Shown one piece after another: positions 41,253 through 49,244 of a DNA stretch of 64,000 nt (position 1 is its first letter; each line of letters begins with the position of its first letter). The translations under genes and the position numbers were made by a program. The stretch is from Streptomyces werraensis (GTDB lineage: Bacteria > Actinomycetota > Actinomycetes > Streptomycetales > Streptomycetaceae), in NCBI GenBank assembly GCA_014656175.1, contig BNBX01000006.1, positions 372,001-436,000 on the forward strand, read 5' to 3'. Below the pieces are notes generated by a model. The model was not told the DNA's origin. It saw only the letters and a list, made by a program, of their open reading frames with translations, and ran no database searches.

Positions 41253-41423
41253 TCAGCCCTCGGGCCGCAGCAGGCCACGTTCGTACGCCTTTGCCAGCCG
41301 CTGGGGGACGCGGTACGGCACCCCGTCCACGGTCACGGTGACCAACTGGGGCGTCACCGCCTTCCACTGCGCGCGACGGTGCCGGGTGTTGCTGCGGGAC
41401 ATCTTGCGTTTGGGCACGGCCAT
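41253..41423 (-). CDS. rpmF: ribosomal protein bL32, zinc-independent
   Basis: A 56-residue gene reading MAVPKRKMSRSNTRHRRAQW at the N-terminus and VPQRLAKAYERGLLRPEG at the end. L32 is recognised by MAVPKRKmSrsnTR. The four zinc-binding cysteines of the usual form are absent. GGAGG precedes the start. It heads a two-gene leftward operon with the COG0523 GTPase. Confidence 0.93.
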   Translation of the reverse strand: MAVPKRKMSRSNTRHRRAQWKAVTPQLVTVTVDGVPYRVPQRLAKAYERGLLRPEG

Positions 41424-41458
41424 GAGGACCTCCGGGACGCGATCGGTGAACGAGACGG

Positions 41459-41481
41459 AGAGTACATGAAAATGGATGTCG
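41459..41481. promoter_or_regulatory. Zur box and -10 box of the rpmF operon
   Basis: TGAAAATGGATGTCG at 41467-41481 matches the left half of the Zur pattern fully and the right half weakly. On the minus strand TACTCT (41464-41459) fits TANNNT just downstream of the box, about 35 bases before the rpmF start. It is the weakest of the five boxes. Confidence 0.6.
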
Positions 41482-41544
41482 TTACGATGTGCTCGCGGCC
41501 CTGTTCCTGCCGGCGGATCCTCGGGCGCGAAGGCCCGAAGCGCC

Positions 41545-41961
41545 CTACTCGTCGAGTTCGGCGCGTACTCGGCGCGAGGGGCTGAAGGTGTAGAGGTCGA
41601 GGATGCCAGGCGGATCGGTGACGCCCGGGCCGCCGCTCGCGACCCAGGCGGCGATGTCGGCGGTGGCGTCCCGGTCGTTGACCAGGCCGAGCCAGACGGG
41701 CCGGCCGCCGGCCCTGCGGCCGGTGGCGGAGGGCTGGATGACGATGACGTTGGCCCGCTCGCAGGCGTCGAGGCAGTCGGTCACCCGCACCCTTGCCGCC
41801 CCGCCCACGGCCTGCCGCAGGTCACGCAGTTGGGCGGCGTGATCGAGTCCGGGGATCTTCGGTGTTCCGCAGCAGCAGCCGCGGCATACCGTGACCGTGG
41901 GCCGTTCTGCTCCCGCCCCGGCTCCGGGGGCGGGGACGCGACGGGGGGAGCGCTTGCTCAC
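41545..41961 (-). CDS. (2Fe-2S) ferredoxin-like domain protein
   Basis: The product has 138 residues. Cysteines in TVTVCRGCCCGTPKIPGLDH and VTDCLDACERANVIVIQPSA match the thioredoxin-like (2Fe-2S) ferredoxin pattern of two early and two late Cys. The N-terminal 20 residues are Pro/Ala-rich and disordered. Such small proteins often accompany metal or cobalamin genes. The start codon overlaps the stop of the P-type ATPase gene (ATGA at 41958-41961), so it is made with that exporter and may serve as a metal or redox partner. Confidence 0.75.
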   Translation of the reverse strand: MSKRSPRRVPAPGAGAGAERPTVTVCRGCCCGTPKIPGLDHAAQLRDLRQAVGGAARVRVTDCLDACERANVIVIQPSATGRRAGGRPVWLGLVNDRDATADIAAWVASGGPGVTDPPGILDLYTFSPSRRVRAELDE

Positions 41962-43928
41962 TCGGCACCTCGTCGGGCCGGGTTGGTCCAGGCGGCTTCG
42001 CGCAGCAGACGCAGGCCGTTGAGACCGACGATCACGGTGGAGCCCTCGTGCCCGGCGACGCCGAGCGGCAGCGGCAGGGTGGCGATGAGGTCCCAGATCA
42101 CCAGCGCGGTGATGAAGACGCCGGCGATGACGAGGTTCTGGACGACCAGGCGGCGGGCGGTTCGCGAGAGGGCGACGACGGTGGGGATGGCGGCGAGTTC
42201 GTCGCGGACGACGACGGCGTCGGCGGTCTCCAGAGCGAGGTCGGAGCCGGCCCTGCCCATGGCGATGCCGGTGTGCGCGGCGGCCAGGGCGGGCGCGTCG
42301 TTGACGCCGTCACCGACCACCAGCACCTTGCGGCCTTCGCCTTCCCACTTCTGTACGGCGGCGGCCTTGTCCTGCGGGAGGAGTCCGGCGCGGACGTCTG
42401 TGATGCCGACCTGTGCGGCGAGGTGGCGGGCGGCGCGTTCGTTGTCACCGGTCAGCAGGACCGGGGTTCGGCCGGTCAGCTCGGTGAGCGCGGTGACGGT
42501 GGCGGCGGCGTCCTGCCGCAGCCGGTCGGCGATGCCGATCACCCCGACCGGGCTGTCGTCGCGCAGGACGAGGACCGCGGTCCGCCCGGTCTCCTCCAGC
42601 TCCGCCACCGCCGCAGACACGGGCCCGGTGGCGTCCGGAAGACGCGCGGGCGATCCGACCTGGACGGTGCGTCCCGCGACGGTGGCGCTCACGCCCTGCC
42701 CGGGAGCGGAGCTGAAGTCGAGCGCCTCGGGCAGCGGCAGGCGGCGTTCGCGGGCGGCGTCGACCACGGCGCGGGCGAGCGGGTGCTCGCTGGGGTGCTC
42801 GGCCGCGGCCGCCAGCGCGAGCAGACCGTCCTCGTCCAGCCCGGAGCCGGGCAGGGGACGGATGTCGGTGACGCGGGGTGTGCCCTCGGTCAAGGTGCCG
42901 GTCTTGTCCAGGGCGACCACGTCGACCTGTCCCAGGCTCTCCATCACGACGGCGGACTTGGCCAGCACGCCGTGGCGGCCGGCGTTGGCGATGGCGGACA
43001 GCAGCGGCGGCATGGTGGAGAGCACGACGGCGCAGGGCGAGGCCACGATCATGAACGTCATCGCGCGGAGCAGGGCAGGCTGGAGGGCGGAGCCGAAGGC
43101 GAGCGGGACCGCGAACACGGCGAGGGTCGCGATGACCATGCCGATCGAGTACCGCTGCTCGATCTTCTCGATGAACAGATGGGTGGGGGCCTTGGTCTCG
43201 GAGGCTTCCTCGACCATCTTCACGATCCGGGCGATGACCGAGTCCGCCGGATCCCGATCGACGCGCACGCGCAGGGCGCCGGTGCCGTTGACGGTGCCGG
43301 CGAACACCTCGTCCCCGGCCTGCTTGGCGACGGGCAGGGGCTCGCCGGTGATGGTGGCCTGGTCGACGTCGCTCGCGCCGTCCAGGATCCGACCGTCGGC
43401 GCCGACCCGCTCGCCGGGCCGCACCAGGATGACGTCGCCGACCTCCAGGTCCTCGGCGGCGACGGTTTCCTCACCGCCGGGCACCAGCCGGGTCGCCGTC
43501 GTCGGCGCGAGGTCGAGCAGCCCCCGCACGGAGTCCGCCGTGCGGGCGGTCGCCACCGCCTCCAGGGCGCCGGAGGTCGCGAAGATGACGATCAGCAGCG
43601 CCCCGTCCAGGACCTGCCCGATGGCCGCGGCGCCGAGAGCGGCCACCACCATCAGCAGATCCACGTCCAAGGTCTTGTCCTTCAGGGCCTTCAGCCCTTC
43701 CCAACCCGGCTCCCAGCCGCCTGTGACGTAGGTGGCGGCGAACAGCGGGCCCCACAACCAGGCCGGGGCGCCGAGCAGGTTGAGCGGGAGGGCGGTCAGG
43801 AACAGGACCAGCGAGGCCAGCGCCCACCGGACCTCCGGCAGTGTCAGCACCCGGGTGCGCCGCGGGGGCGGAGCCGGGCGCGGCCCGGCCGCCGCCGGCG
43901 CGGGCCGCTGGTCCAGGACAGAAGGCAT
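41958..43928 (-). CDS. heavy-metal-exporting P1B-type ATPase
   Basis: The product has 656 residues. Motifs: TGEPLP (near residue 194), transmembrane metal motif ASPCAVVLS (SPC at 297-299), phosphorylation site DKTGTLTEG (Asp341), HPSEHPLARA, and GDGVNDAPALAAAHTGIAMG. The SPC motif with a C-terminal N-Gly-Leu-Arg end fits zinc, cobalt or cadmium export rather than copper. No N-terminal heavy-metal domain is present. It is divergent from the ArsR-type sensor at 44022, whose operator probably controls it. It should remove excess metal, opposite in sense to the neighbouring starvation genes. Confidence 0.88.
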   Translation of the reverse strand: MPSVLDQRPAPAAAGPRPAPPPRRTRVLTLPEVRWALASLVLFLTALPLNLLGAPAWLWGPLFAATYVTGGWEPGWEGLKALKDKTLDVDLLMVVAALGAAAIGQVLDGALLIVIFATSGALEAVATARTADSVRGLLDLAPTTATRLVPGGEETVAAEDLEVGDVILVRPGERVGADGRILDGASDVDQATITGEPLPVAKQAGDEVFAGTVNGTGALRVRVDRDPADSVIARIVKMVEEASETKAPTHLFIEKIEQRYSIGMVIATLAVFAVPLAFGSALQPALLRAMTFMIVASPCAVVLSTMPPLLSAIANAGRHGVLAKSAVVMESLGQVDVVALDKTGTLTEGTPRVTDIRPLPGSGLDEDGLLALAAAAEHPSEHPLARAVVDAARERRLPLPEALDFSSAPGQGVSATVAGRTVQVGSPARLPDATGPVSAAVAELEETGRTAVLVLRDDSPVGVIGIADRLRQDAAATVTALTELTGRTPVLLTGDNERAARHLAAQVGITDVRAGLLPQDKAAAVQKWEGEGRKVLVVGDGVNDAPALAAAHTGIAMGRAGSDLALETADAVVVRDELAAIPTVVALSRTARRLVVQNLVIAGVFITALVIWDLIATLPLPLGVAGHEGSTVIVGLNGLRLLREAAWTNPARRGAE

Positions 43929-43983
43929 GACAAAGCAACCCTTCGCGGGTGGACGGGACAACACGTCCACCATACAGGAATGT

Positions 43984-44015
43984 CTGAACAGGTCTTCAGG
44001 TGTGATGGGTATGAT
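43984..44015. promoter_or_regulatory. ArsR-type operator and -10 box
   Basis: CTGAA-CAGGTC-TTCAG (43984-43999) is a perfect inverted repeat. TATGAT (44010-44015) is a TANNNT -10 box 6 nt before the arsR-type ATG at 44022, suggesting a leaderless transcript. The repeat sits between the divergent exporter and sensor genes. Confidence 0.65.
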
Positions 44016-44021
44016 GTCCGC

Positions 44022-44405
44022 ATGGGCCACGGAACCGACACCAGCAGCGCCACCACCCGAGAGCGCCTCGACGCCGTCGGCGCCGCCGACGTCGCCGCCA
44101 CCCTCCAGGCTCTCGCCACACCCTCGCGGCTCTACATCCTGGCCCGTCTGCAGGAAGGCGCCTGCTCGGTGAGCGACCTCGCGGAGGCCGTCGGAATGGA
44201 AGCCTCCGCCTGCTCCCACCAGCTCCGCCTGCTGCGCAACCTCGGACTGGTCACCGGCGAGCGTCACGGACGCTCGATCGTCTACGCCCTGCACGACAAC
44301 CACGTCGCCGAACTCCTCGACCAGGCCCTGTACCACGTCGAGCACCTTCGCCTGGGTGTCCGTGACGTCCCCGCCGCCCCGGCCGAGCCCGCCGTCGCCG
44401 ACTGA
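44022..44405 (+). CDS. ArsR/SmtB-family metal sensor
   Basis: The product has 127 residues. The winged helix reads LQALATPSRLYILARLQEGA, CSVSDLAEAVGMEASACSHQ, LRLLRNLGLVTGERHGRSIV. The alpha-5 metal site is clear: Asp92 and His94 in HDNHVAELLD and His105 and His108 in YHVEHLR, the DxH-x10-H-x2-H set that binds zinc, cobalt or nickel at the dimer interface. Extra Cys48 and Cys64 may add ligands. It should repress itself and the divergent P-type ATPase until metal is in excess. Confidence 0.92.
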   Translation: MGHGTDTSSATTRERLDAVGAADVAATLQALATPSRLYILARLQEGACSVSDLAEAVGMEASACSHQLRLLRNLGLVTGERHGRSIVYALHDNHVAELLDQALYHVEHLRLGVRDVPAAPAEPAVAD

Positions 44406-44680
44406 TACGCCGGGTCGCTACCGGGGCAGTTCCTGTCAGTTGCCTGCCCGCTGAGCTTCGAAGCGTGGTGCCGGAAAGGCCGACGGGCCGCCGCGGTATG
44501 ACGACTGCATGAGGTATGCGCGAAGAGCCGCACCGTGCAGGGGTTGCCGCAGGGCTCAAGCGGCATGGCTGCCCAGGCCCGGCGCTTGGGGATGATGCCC
44601 GAGCGGTCGGTTTCAGCCGATCCGGCGATGACCTGAGGGCCTGTGCGGTCACGGTTGGCGCCGACTCGTAAGCTGCCGTC

Positions 44681-45322
44681 ATGAGTGAGATCCAGACCCC
44701 GACGCCCCGCGACGCCTTCGAGCTGCTGCTGGCCGGTAACCAGCGCTTCGTCGCCGGCACCTCCGAGCACCCGAACCAGGACGCCGCCCGCCGCGCCGAG
44801 ACCGCACCGTCCCAGCAGCCCTTCGCCGTGCTGTTCGGATGTTCCGACTCGCGGCTGGCCGCCGAGATCATCTTCGACCGAGGGCTGGGCGACCTGTTCG
44901 TGGTGCGCACCGCCGGCCACGTCATGGGTCCGGAGGTGCTGGGCAGTATCGAGTTCGGCGTGGAGGTGCTCGGCTGCCCGCTGGTCGTGATCCTCGGGCA
45001 CGACTCGTGCGGCGCGGTCGGCGCGGCGTGCGCTGCGCTGGAGGACGGCATGACGCCGGCCGGGTACGTCCGGGACGTCGTCGAGCGGGTGACCCCCAGC
45101 GTGCTGGCCGCCCGGGCCGCCGGACGGGTCGAGCCGGAGGAGGTCCTCGCCGAGCACGTAAGGCACACCGCCGACCTGTTGCTGGACCGCTCCCGGGCCC
45201 TGGCCGACAAGGTCGCCGGCGGCCGGACCGCCGTGGTGGGCCTGCGCTACCGTCTGGCCGACGGCACCGCGGAGCTCGTCGCCTCCCACGGGCTCGAAGC
45301 GGCGGAGATCGCCGCGTCCTGA
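44681..45322 (+). CDS. beta-class carbonic anhydrase
   Basis: The product has 213 residues. Zinc ligands Cys54 (FGCSDSR), His107 and Cys110 (LGHDSCGAV) and the Asp56/Arg58 dyad are in place, so it should interconvert CO2 and bicarbonate with zinc. The rest (VVRTAGHVMGPEVLGSIEFG) is canonical. It is cytosolic and needs zinc, which may be why it sits next to metal homeostasis genes. The 275 bases before it hold no gene I can see. Confidence 0.93.
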   Translation: MSEIQTPTPRDAFELLLAGNQRFVAGTSEHPNQDAARRAETAPSQQPFAVLFGCSDSRLAAEIIFDRGLGDLFVVRTAGHVMGPEVLGSIEFGVEVLGCPLVVILGHDSCGAVGAACAALEDGMTPAGYVRDVVERVTPSVLAARAAGRVEPEEVLAEHVRHTADLLLDRSRALADKVAGGRTAVVGLRYRLADGTAELVASHGLEAAEIAAS

Positions 45323-45389
45323 CCGCTCAACCGGACGTGCCGTCGCGTCGCGGGGCGCGCTGACGGCACCCCTGGGCAAGAATGCACAC

Positions 45390-45791
45390 GTGCAACCACT
45401 GCCGGTCCCCTGCCCCGCTCACCTCATCCCGGACGCCACCGGTACGAATGCCTTCCACGACGCCTACCGCACCGCCATGGCGCACAACGCTGTGTTCGTC
45501 GCCATCGAAGCCGAGGGTCAGCACTGGACCGTGAAGGCGGACACCCTCACCGCCGGCTCCGGCCGCGGGGTCACCGATGCCGTCAACGATGCCATCCGGA
45601 CTGCGATCCTCCGGCTGGTTGACGCCCGCGAGGTCGATTTCGGCGCCTACACGGGACCCGTCTATTTCATGATGCACGGCGTGCGGGACGAAGAACGAGC
45701 TCGCGAACTCGCCGCCGCACTCCATGCTGCCCTGCACGACGACCTGGAACCCCTGTCCCGTGCCGTCCCCCCTGCGTCGAGCCTCAGGTGA
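45390..45791 (+). CDS. small uncharacterised protein
   Basis: The product has 133 residues from GTG 45390, 67 bases after the carbonic anhydrase stop. Composition is balanced and looks coding: NAFHDAYRTAMAHNAVFVAI, HWTVKADTLTAGSGRGVTDA, FGAYTGPVYFMMHGVRDEER. No membrane segment, Cys cluster or known motif. It may be cotranscribed with the carbonic anhydrase. I do not recognise a family. Confidence 0.6.
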   Translation: MQPLPVPCPAHLIPDATGTNAFHDAYRTAMAHNAVFVAIEAEGQHWTVKADTLTAGSGRGVTDAVNDAIRTAILRLVDAREVDFGAYTGPVYFMMHGVRDEERARELAAALHAALHDDLEPLSRAVPPASSLR

Positions 45792-45827
45792 CAGCCGCCC
45801 ACGTCTCTCGCGTGGCGTTCATGCTGC

Positions 45828-46802
45828 TCACACCATGGACCGGGGCCCCGCGGCGCGGCGGAGCCGGTTGGCGATCGCCAGTCCCAGCCCCTCCTCCACC
45901 GGCAGGGAGGCGACGATGAGATCACATCCCCGCTGGTCGAGTTCGCGCAGGAACCCGTACAGCCCGCGCGCGTAGGCGGCCATCGAGGCGGGGACCGCCA
46001 CCATGGCGTGCGCCTTCACCGGGACGTCGGCGAGGGAGGGCGGAAGAAGGACGCCGACGTGGTGCCCCGACTCCTGCGCGAGCTCGGCTTCGGCGACGAC
46101 CTTCTCCGGCTCGACGAGGACGACCCGGGCGCGCGGCGCGTAGTGGGAGGGATGCTGACCGGGCACCCGGATGTGACTGGTCGCGGGGACCGCGAGCGGA
46201 CGCCCCAACGTTGCTTCGAGGTCCTCGCGCGTCACGCCGCCGGGGCGCAGGATGCTCGGGGTCTCGCCGGTGGCGTCGACGATGGTCGACTCGACGCCGA
46301 CCTGGCAAGGGCCGCCGTCCAGCACGAAGTCGACGGCATCACCCAGCTCGGCACGGACATGGTCCGCCGTGGTGGGGCTGACCGAGCCGAAGCGGTTGGC
46401 TGACGGCGCCGTGACACCGCCGCCGAAGGCCGACAGCAGCGCGAGGGCGACGGGATGGTCGGGTACCCGAACGGCCACTGTCTCCAGGCCACCCGTCGCT
46501 TCGAGGGGCACGCGGTGACCGCGCCGCAGGACCAGCGTGAGCGGTCCCGGCCAGAAGCGTTCGGCCAGCAGGCGCGCCGCCGGGGGCACGTCCTCGACCC
46601 AGTCGTCCAGGTGGCCCGCGTCGCCGATGTGGACGATCAGGGGGTGGGAGGGCGGACGCCCCTTGACCTGGAAGATGCGTGAGACAGCGGCGGGATCCTC
46701 GGCGTTGGCTCCCAGACCGTAGACGGTCTCGGTCGGGAGGGCCACCAGGCCGCCGGCGCGCAGCACTTCGGCCGCCTTCTCGATGTCATTGGTTCTTGCC
46801 AT
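45828..46802 (-). CDS. L-threonylcarbamoyladenylate synthase (Sua5/TsaC family)
   Basis: The product has 324 residues. The YrdC domain has LRAGGLVALPTETVYGLGAN, the K-x-R motif in FQVKGRPPSHPLIVHI, and S-x-N in VTAPSANRFGSVSPTTADHV, followed by VESTIVDATGETPSILRPGG. A C-terminal Sua5 domain begins at HPSHYAPRARVVLVE. The enzyme makes threonylcarbamoyl-AMP from threonine, bicarbonate and ATP for t6A37 of tRNA. The two-domain length distinguishes Sua5 from short TsaC. The start at 46802 begins the conserved region. Since actinobacteria usually have a short TsaC elsewhere, this could be a second copy. Confidence 0.9.
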   Translation of the reverse strand: MARTNDIEKAAEVLRAGGLVALPTETVYGLGANAEDPAAVSRIFQVKGRPPSHPLIVHIGDAGHLDDWVEDVPPAARLLAERFWPGPLTLVLRRGHRVPLEATGGLETVAVRVPDHPVALALLSAFGGGVTAPSANRFGSVSPTTADHVRAELGDAVDFVLDGGPCQVGVESTIVDATGETPSILRPGGVTREDLEATLGRPLAVPATSHIRVPGQHPSHYAPRARVVLVEPEKVVAEAELAQESGHHVGVLLPPSLADVPVKAHAMVAVPASMAAYARGLYGFLRELDQRGCDLIVASLPVEEGLGLAIANRLRRAAGPRSMV

Positions 46803-47157
46803 CACTCTTGCGATTCTCCCACCGCTCCGCTCCGAGAGAGTCCACGTCCTGCCGGCGGGCTGCTCCCGGCAAGAACCGTGCGAAGACGGATTATGGTTGC
46901 CGCCCGACGAGCTGCTCGTGGTGCTCTCGCTCTCTCCCGACAGCAGTGGGCTCGGAGCGCCCACCACCCCGGCAGCCGCAGACAGGCGTCGCGCAAGGGA
47001 GGGCCACTGCGTCATCGAGGCCTTCTTGCCGGCAGCTCATGAGTTACCCACGGAAACCCTTTCCCCACGACCTGCCCTGCGCCACCATGAGCCGTCATAC
47101 CCGCCGGTACGTCAGGTCTGGTCGCGGGGTCGCACGGTTGCAAGGGGAGGCGGCGGG
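46803..47157. other. divergent promoter region, no gene seen
   Basis: About 355 bases between the Sua5-type gene and the lectin fusion gene. The frame of the latter is open throughout but loses coding character upstream of 47158. Confidence 0.45.
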
Positions 47158-48768
47158 ATGGCTCGGGCCGACGGCGACAGGGATCGTGGCGGTGCGGAGC
47201 CCGGTCACGGGATCCACGAGGGCGCGTCCGACGCGCGGCTTGCCGAGCTGCTGCGCGCGGATACGGTCACGGCGTATCCGGCGCTCCAGGAACTGCGCGC
47301 CCGTCATCATCCGCACGTCCTCGCCTACGCCAGGCTGTGTACCCCCAACGAGTCCATGGCACGGCAGCTGGCGGCCCAGGCGTTCACGCTGGCGGCCCGT
47401 CGGACCGCCCGCGGAATCGACTCGGGACTGCCCTGGCGCCATCAACTCCTCCTGCTGGTCGCCCGGTCGGCCGGGTCCTGGGCGGGGGACGGCCGGGCGG
47501 CCGGCCTGGACGCGGGGCTGTTGCTCGTCCTGAACTCGGTCGGCCCCTCCGGTCCCGTGCCCCCCATGCTCGCGGCGTTCCAGTCCTTGTCCGCCCGTAC
47601 TCAGGGCCTGATCTGGTACGGGATCGTCGAGCGGGACCCCACGGAAAAGACGGCCGTCCTCCTCGGCCTGACCCGGGAGGACGTCACTTACGGTACGGCC
47701 GCGGCGCTGCAGCAGCTGGCCCGTGCCTGCCTGCGCGCCCGTCTCACCGCCTCCGAGGACCCGGACTGCCCCGACTTCGGCCGCCTCATCGAGGAGTCCA
47801 TCCGCCCGGACAGCCCTCGTGACAGCGCCGATCTGCAGGCCCACATGACGCATTGCCCGCACTGCACGACGGCATACGAGGAGCTGGCGGCCCTGCGGGA
47901 CGCACCGCGCACAGCGCTGGCGGAGGGGCTGCTGCCGTGGGGCGGCACGGCGTACGCGGCGGGTGACCCGGGCGAGCGGGCGGCCGGTGGCACCGGCGTA
48001 TGGCGGAGAGGGTCCGGCCCTGCTGGATCCGGGCGGGAGCCGGAGGACGGGGAACGGGCACCGGATCGCCGGCGCACCGTGCTGGTGTCGGCGGTGCTGG
48101 GGGCGGCCCTGCTGCCGGTGGCGGTGTTCCTGGCGGCGCAGGGCGGATCGCCTTCCCCTGACCCGGTGGGCTCGGCGAACACTCAGGTGAGTACACCACC
48201 GGTGGCGGTGACGGTGACGGCTACGGTGTCCAGGACGCCGTCGGTCTCGGCCTCGCCGTCACCCTCGCCGTCGCGGACCTCGAAGTCGCCTTCCCCGACG
48301 AGGAGTTTGTCACCGACGAAGACGGCGAGCCCGAAGCCGCCGCCCTCCTCCACGCGCCCGCTGTCCGGCTCGTTCGCGCAGGTGGTGAACGTCGCGTCGG
48401 GCCTGTGTCTCGACGTGAGCGGCGCCTTCACCAACGGAACCGATGTGATCACGGCCTCCTGTTCGTCGTCACGTACCCAGCGCTGGCGCGTCGACGACGA
48501 CCGCGGGTTGCTCCAGTCGGCCGCCGACCCCGACTTCTGCCTCGACAGCCGGGGAGCGACGCACCGGGGCGTCGGGATCTGGGAGTGCGACTCGGTGGAG
48601 GGCCGCAACGGCCGGAACCTGATGTTCGCGGTGGACGAGGACGGGCTGATCCGCCCGGTCATCGCCTTCGGCACGGCCGTCACCCCGGACGGCGGAGCTG
48701 GGGACGGGCTGTCACTTGACTCGGCGGGCGAAGGCACCGGGCAGCGGTGGCGGGCGGGGGCCGCCTGA
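47158..48768 (+). CDS. sigma-like/anti-sigma/ricin-lectin membrane protein
   Basis: The product has 536 residues. Residues 1-190 resemble an ECF sigma factor helix bundle (RLAELLRADTVTAYPALQEL, RTQGLIWYGIVERDPTEKTA). Next comes a zinc anti-sigma motif His-x3-Cys-x2-Cys (AHMTHCPHCTTAYEEL, about 225-240), one membrane helix (TVLVSAVLGAALLPVAVFLA, about 303-322), a Ser/Pro/Thr-rich stalk, and a ricin-type beta-trefoil (VVNVASGLCLDVSGAFTNGT, then QRWRVDDDRG and GTGQRWRAGAA). The lectin should face outside and bind sugars, the sigma-like part inside. ATG 47158 has AGGGGAGG upstream. The layout occurs in Streptomyces; whether it still drives transcription is unknown. Confidence 0.78.
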   Translation: MARADGDRDRGGAEPGHGIHEGASDARLAELLRADTVTAYPALQELRARHHPHVLAYARLCTPNESMARQLAAQAFTLAARRTARGIDSGLPWRHQLLLLVARSAGSWAGDGRAAGLDAGLLLVLNSVGPSGPVPPMLAAFQSLSARTQGLIWYGIVERDPTEKTAVLLGLTREDVTYGTAAALQQLARACLRARLTASEDPDCPDFGRLIEESIRPDSPRDSADLQAHMTHCPHCTTAYEELAALRDAPRTALAEGLLPWGGTAYAAGDPGERAAGGTGVWRRGSGPAGSGREPEDGERAPDRRRTVLVSAVLGAALLPVAVFLAAQGGSPSPDPVGSANTQVSTPPVAVTVTATVSRTPSVSASPSPSPSRTSKSPSPTRSLSPTKTASPKPPPSSTRPLSGSFAQVVNVASGLCLDVSGAFTNGTDVITASCSSSRTQRWRVDDDRGLLQSAADPDFCLDSRGATHRGVGIWECDSVEGRNGRNLMFAVDEDGLIRPVIAFGTAVTPDGGAGDGLSLDSAGEGTGQRWRAGAA

Positions 48769-49244
48769 TCGGATCTCACGACGCTGCGCTGCTGGATCTG
48801 CCCGGGCGGGCGCCGGGGGAGAGGCCAGCGGGTCTCCCGAGTTCAGCATCGTCTGCCGGCCCTTCGGAGCAGGGGATATCACCGCCCTCGCACGCACGGA
48901 TCGGGCAGGAAGTGTGTCGCCGGGTGCCATGGTGCGCAGACGCTGCGGGCCGTCCCGGAACCGTCCGCCCAGGAACCGTTGACAGGGTCAGGTTGTCTCC
49001 GTCGGCTGCCGGCCCGCCGGGCGCTGGAGCGATGTTCAACTCGACGCCAAGTCCAGGATCGGGCCATGCCCCGCACCCTGAGGCGCGGCACGGACAACGC
49101 CGAACGGCTTGGGTGCGTTCGGCCACTGGCCCGCGTTATGCCTGACGGGTATCAGAGGAGTCGAAAGAGGTCTTGGACGGGGTGCCGTTGCCGGACGGAG
49201 GCTGTGAGGGCAAGGACATCGAGCCATTGACAGGAGCCAAGACC
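48769..49244. other. 476-bp intergenic region, no gene seen
   Basis: Short frames on both strands without motifs. The epimerase promoter must be here. Confidence 0.4.

Noticed and set aside
41476..43731. 751-residue plus-strand open frame opposite the P-type ATPase
   Set aside because: Ser/Arg/Thr-rich composition without motifs; the opposite strand encodes a full P1B ATPase with every catalytic motif.
43929..44345. Upstream extension of the P-type ATPase frame to 44345
   Set aside because: It would run through the ArsR operator and the divergent ArsR-type gene; no motif lies upstream of 43928.
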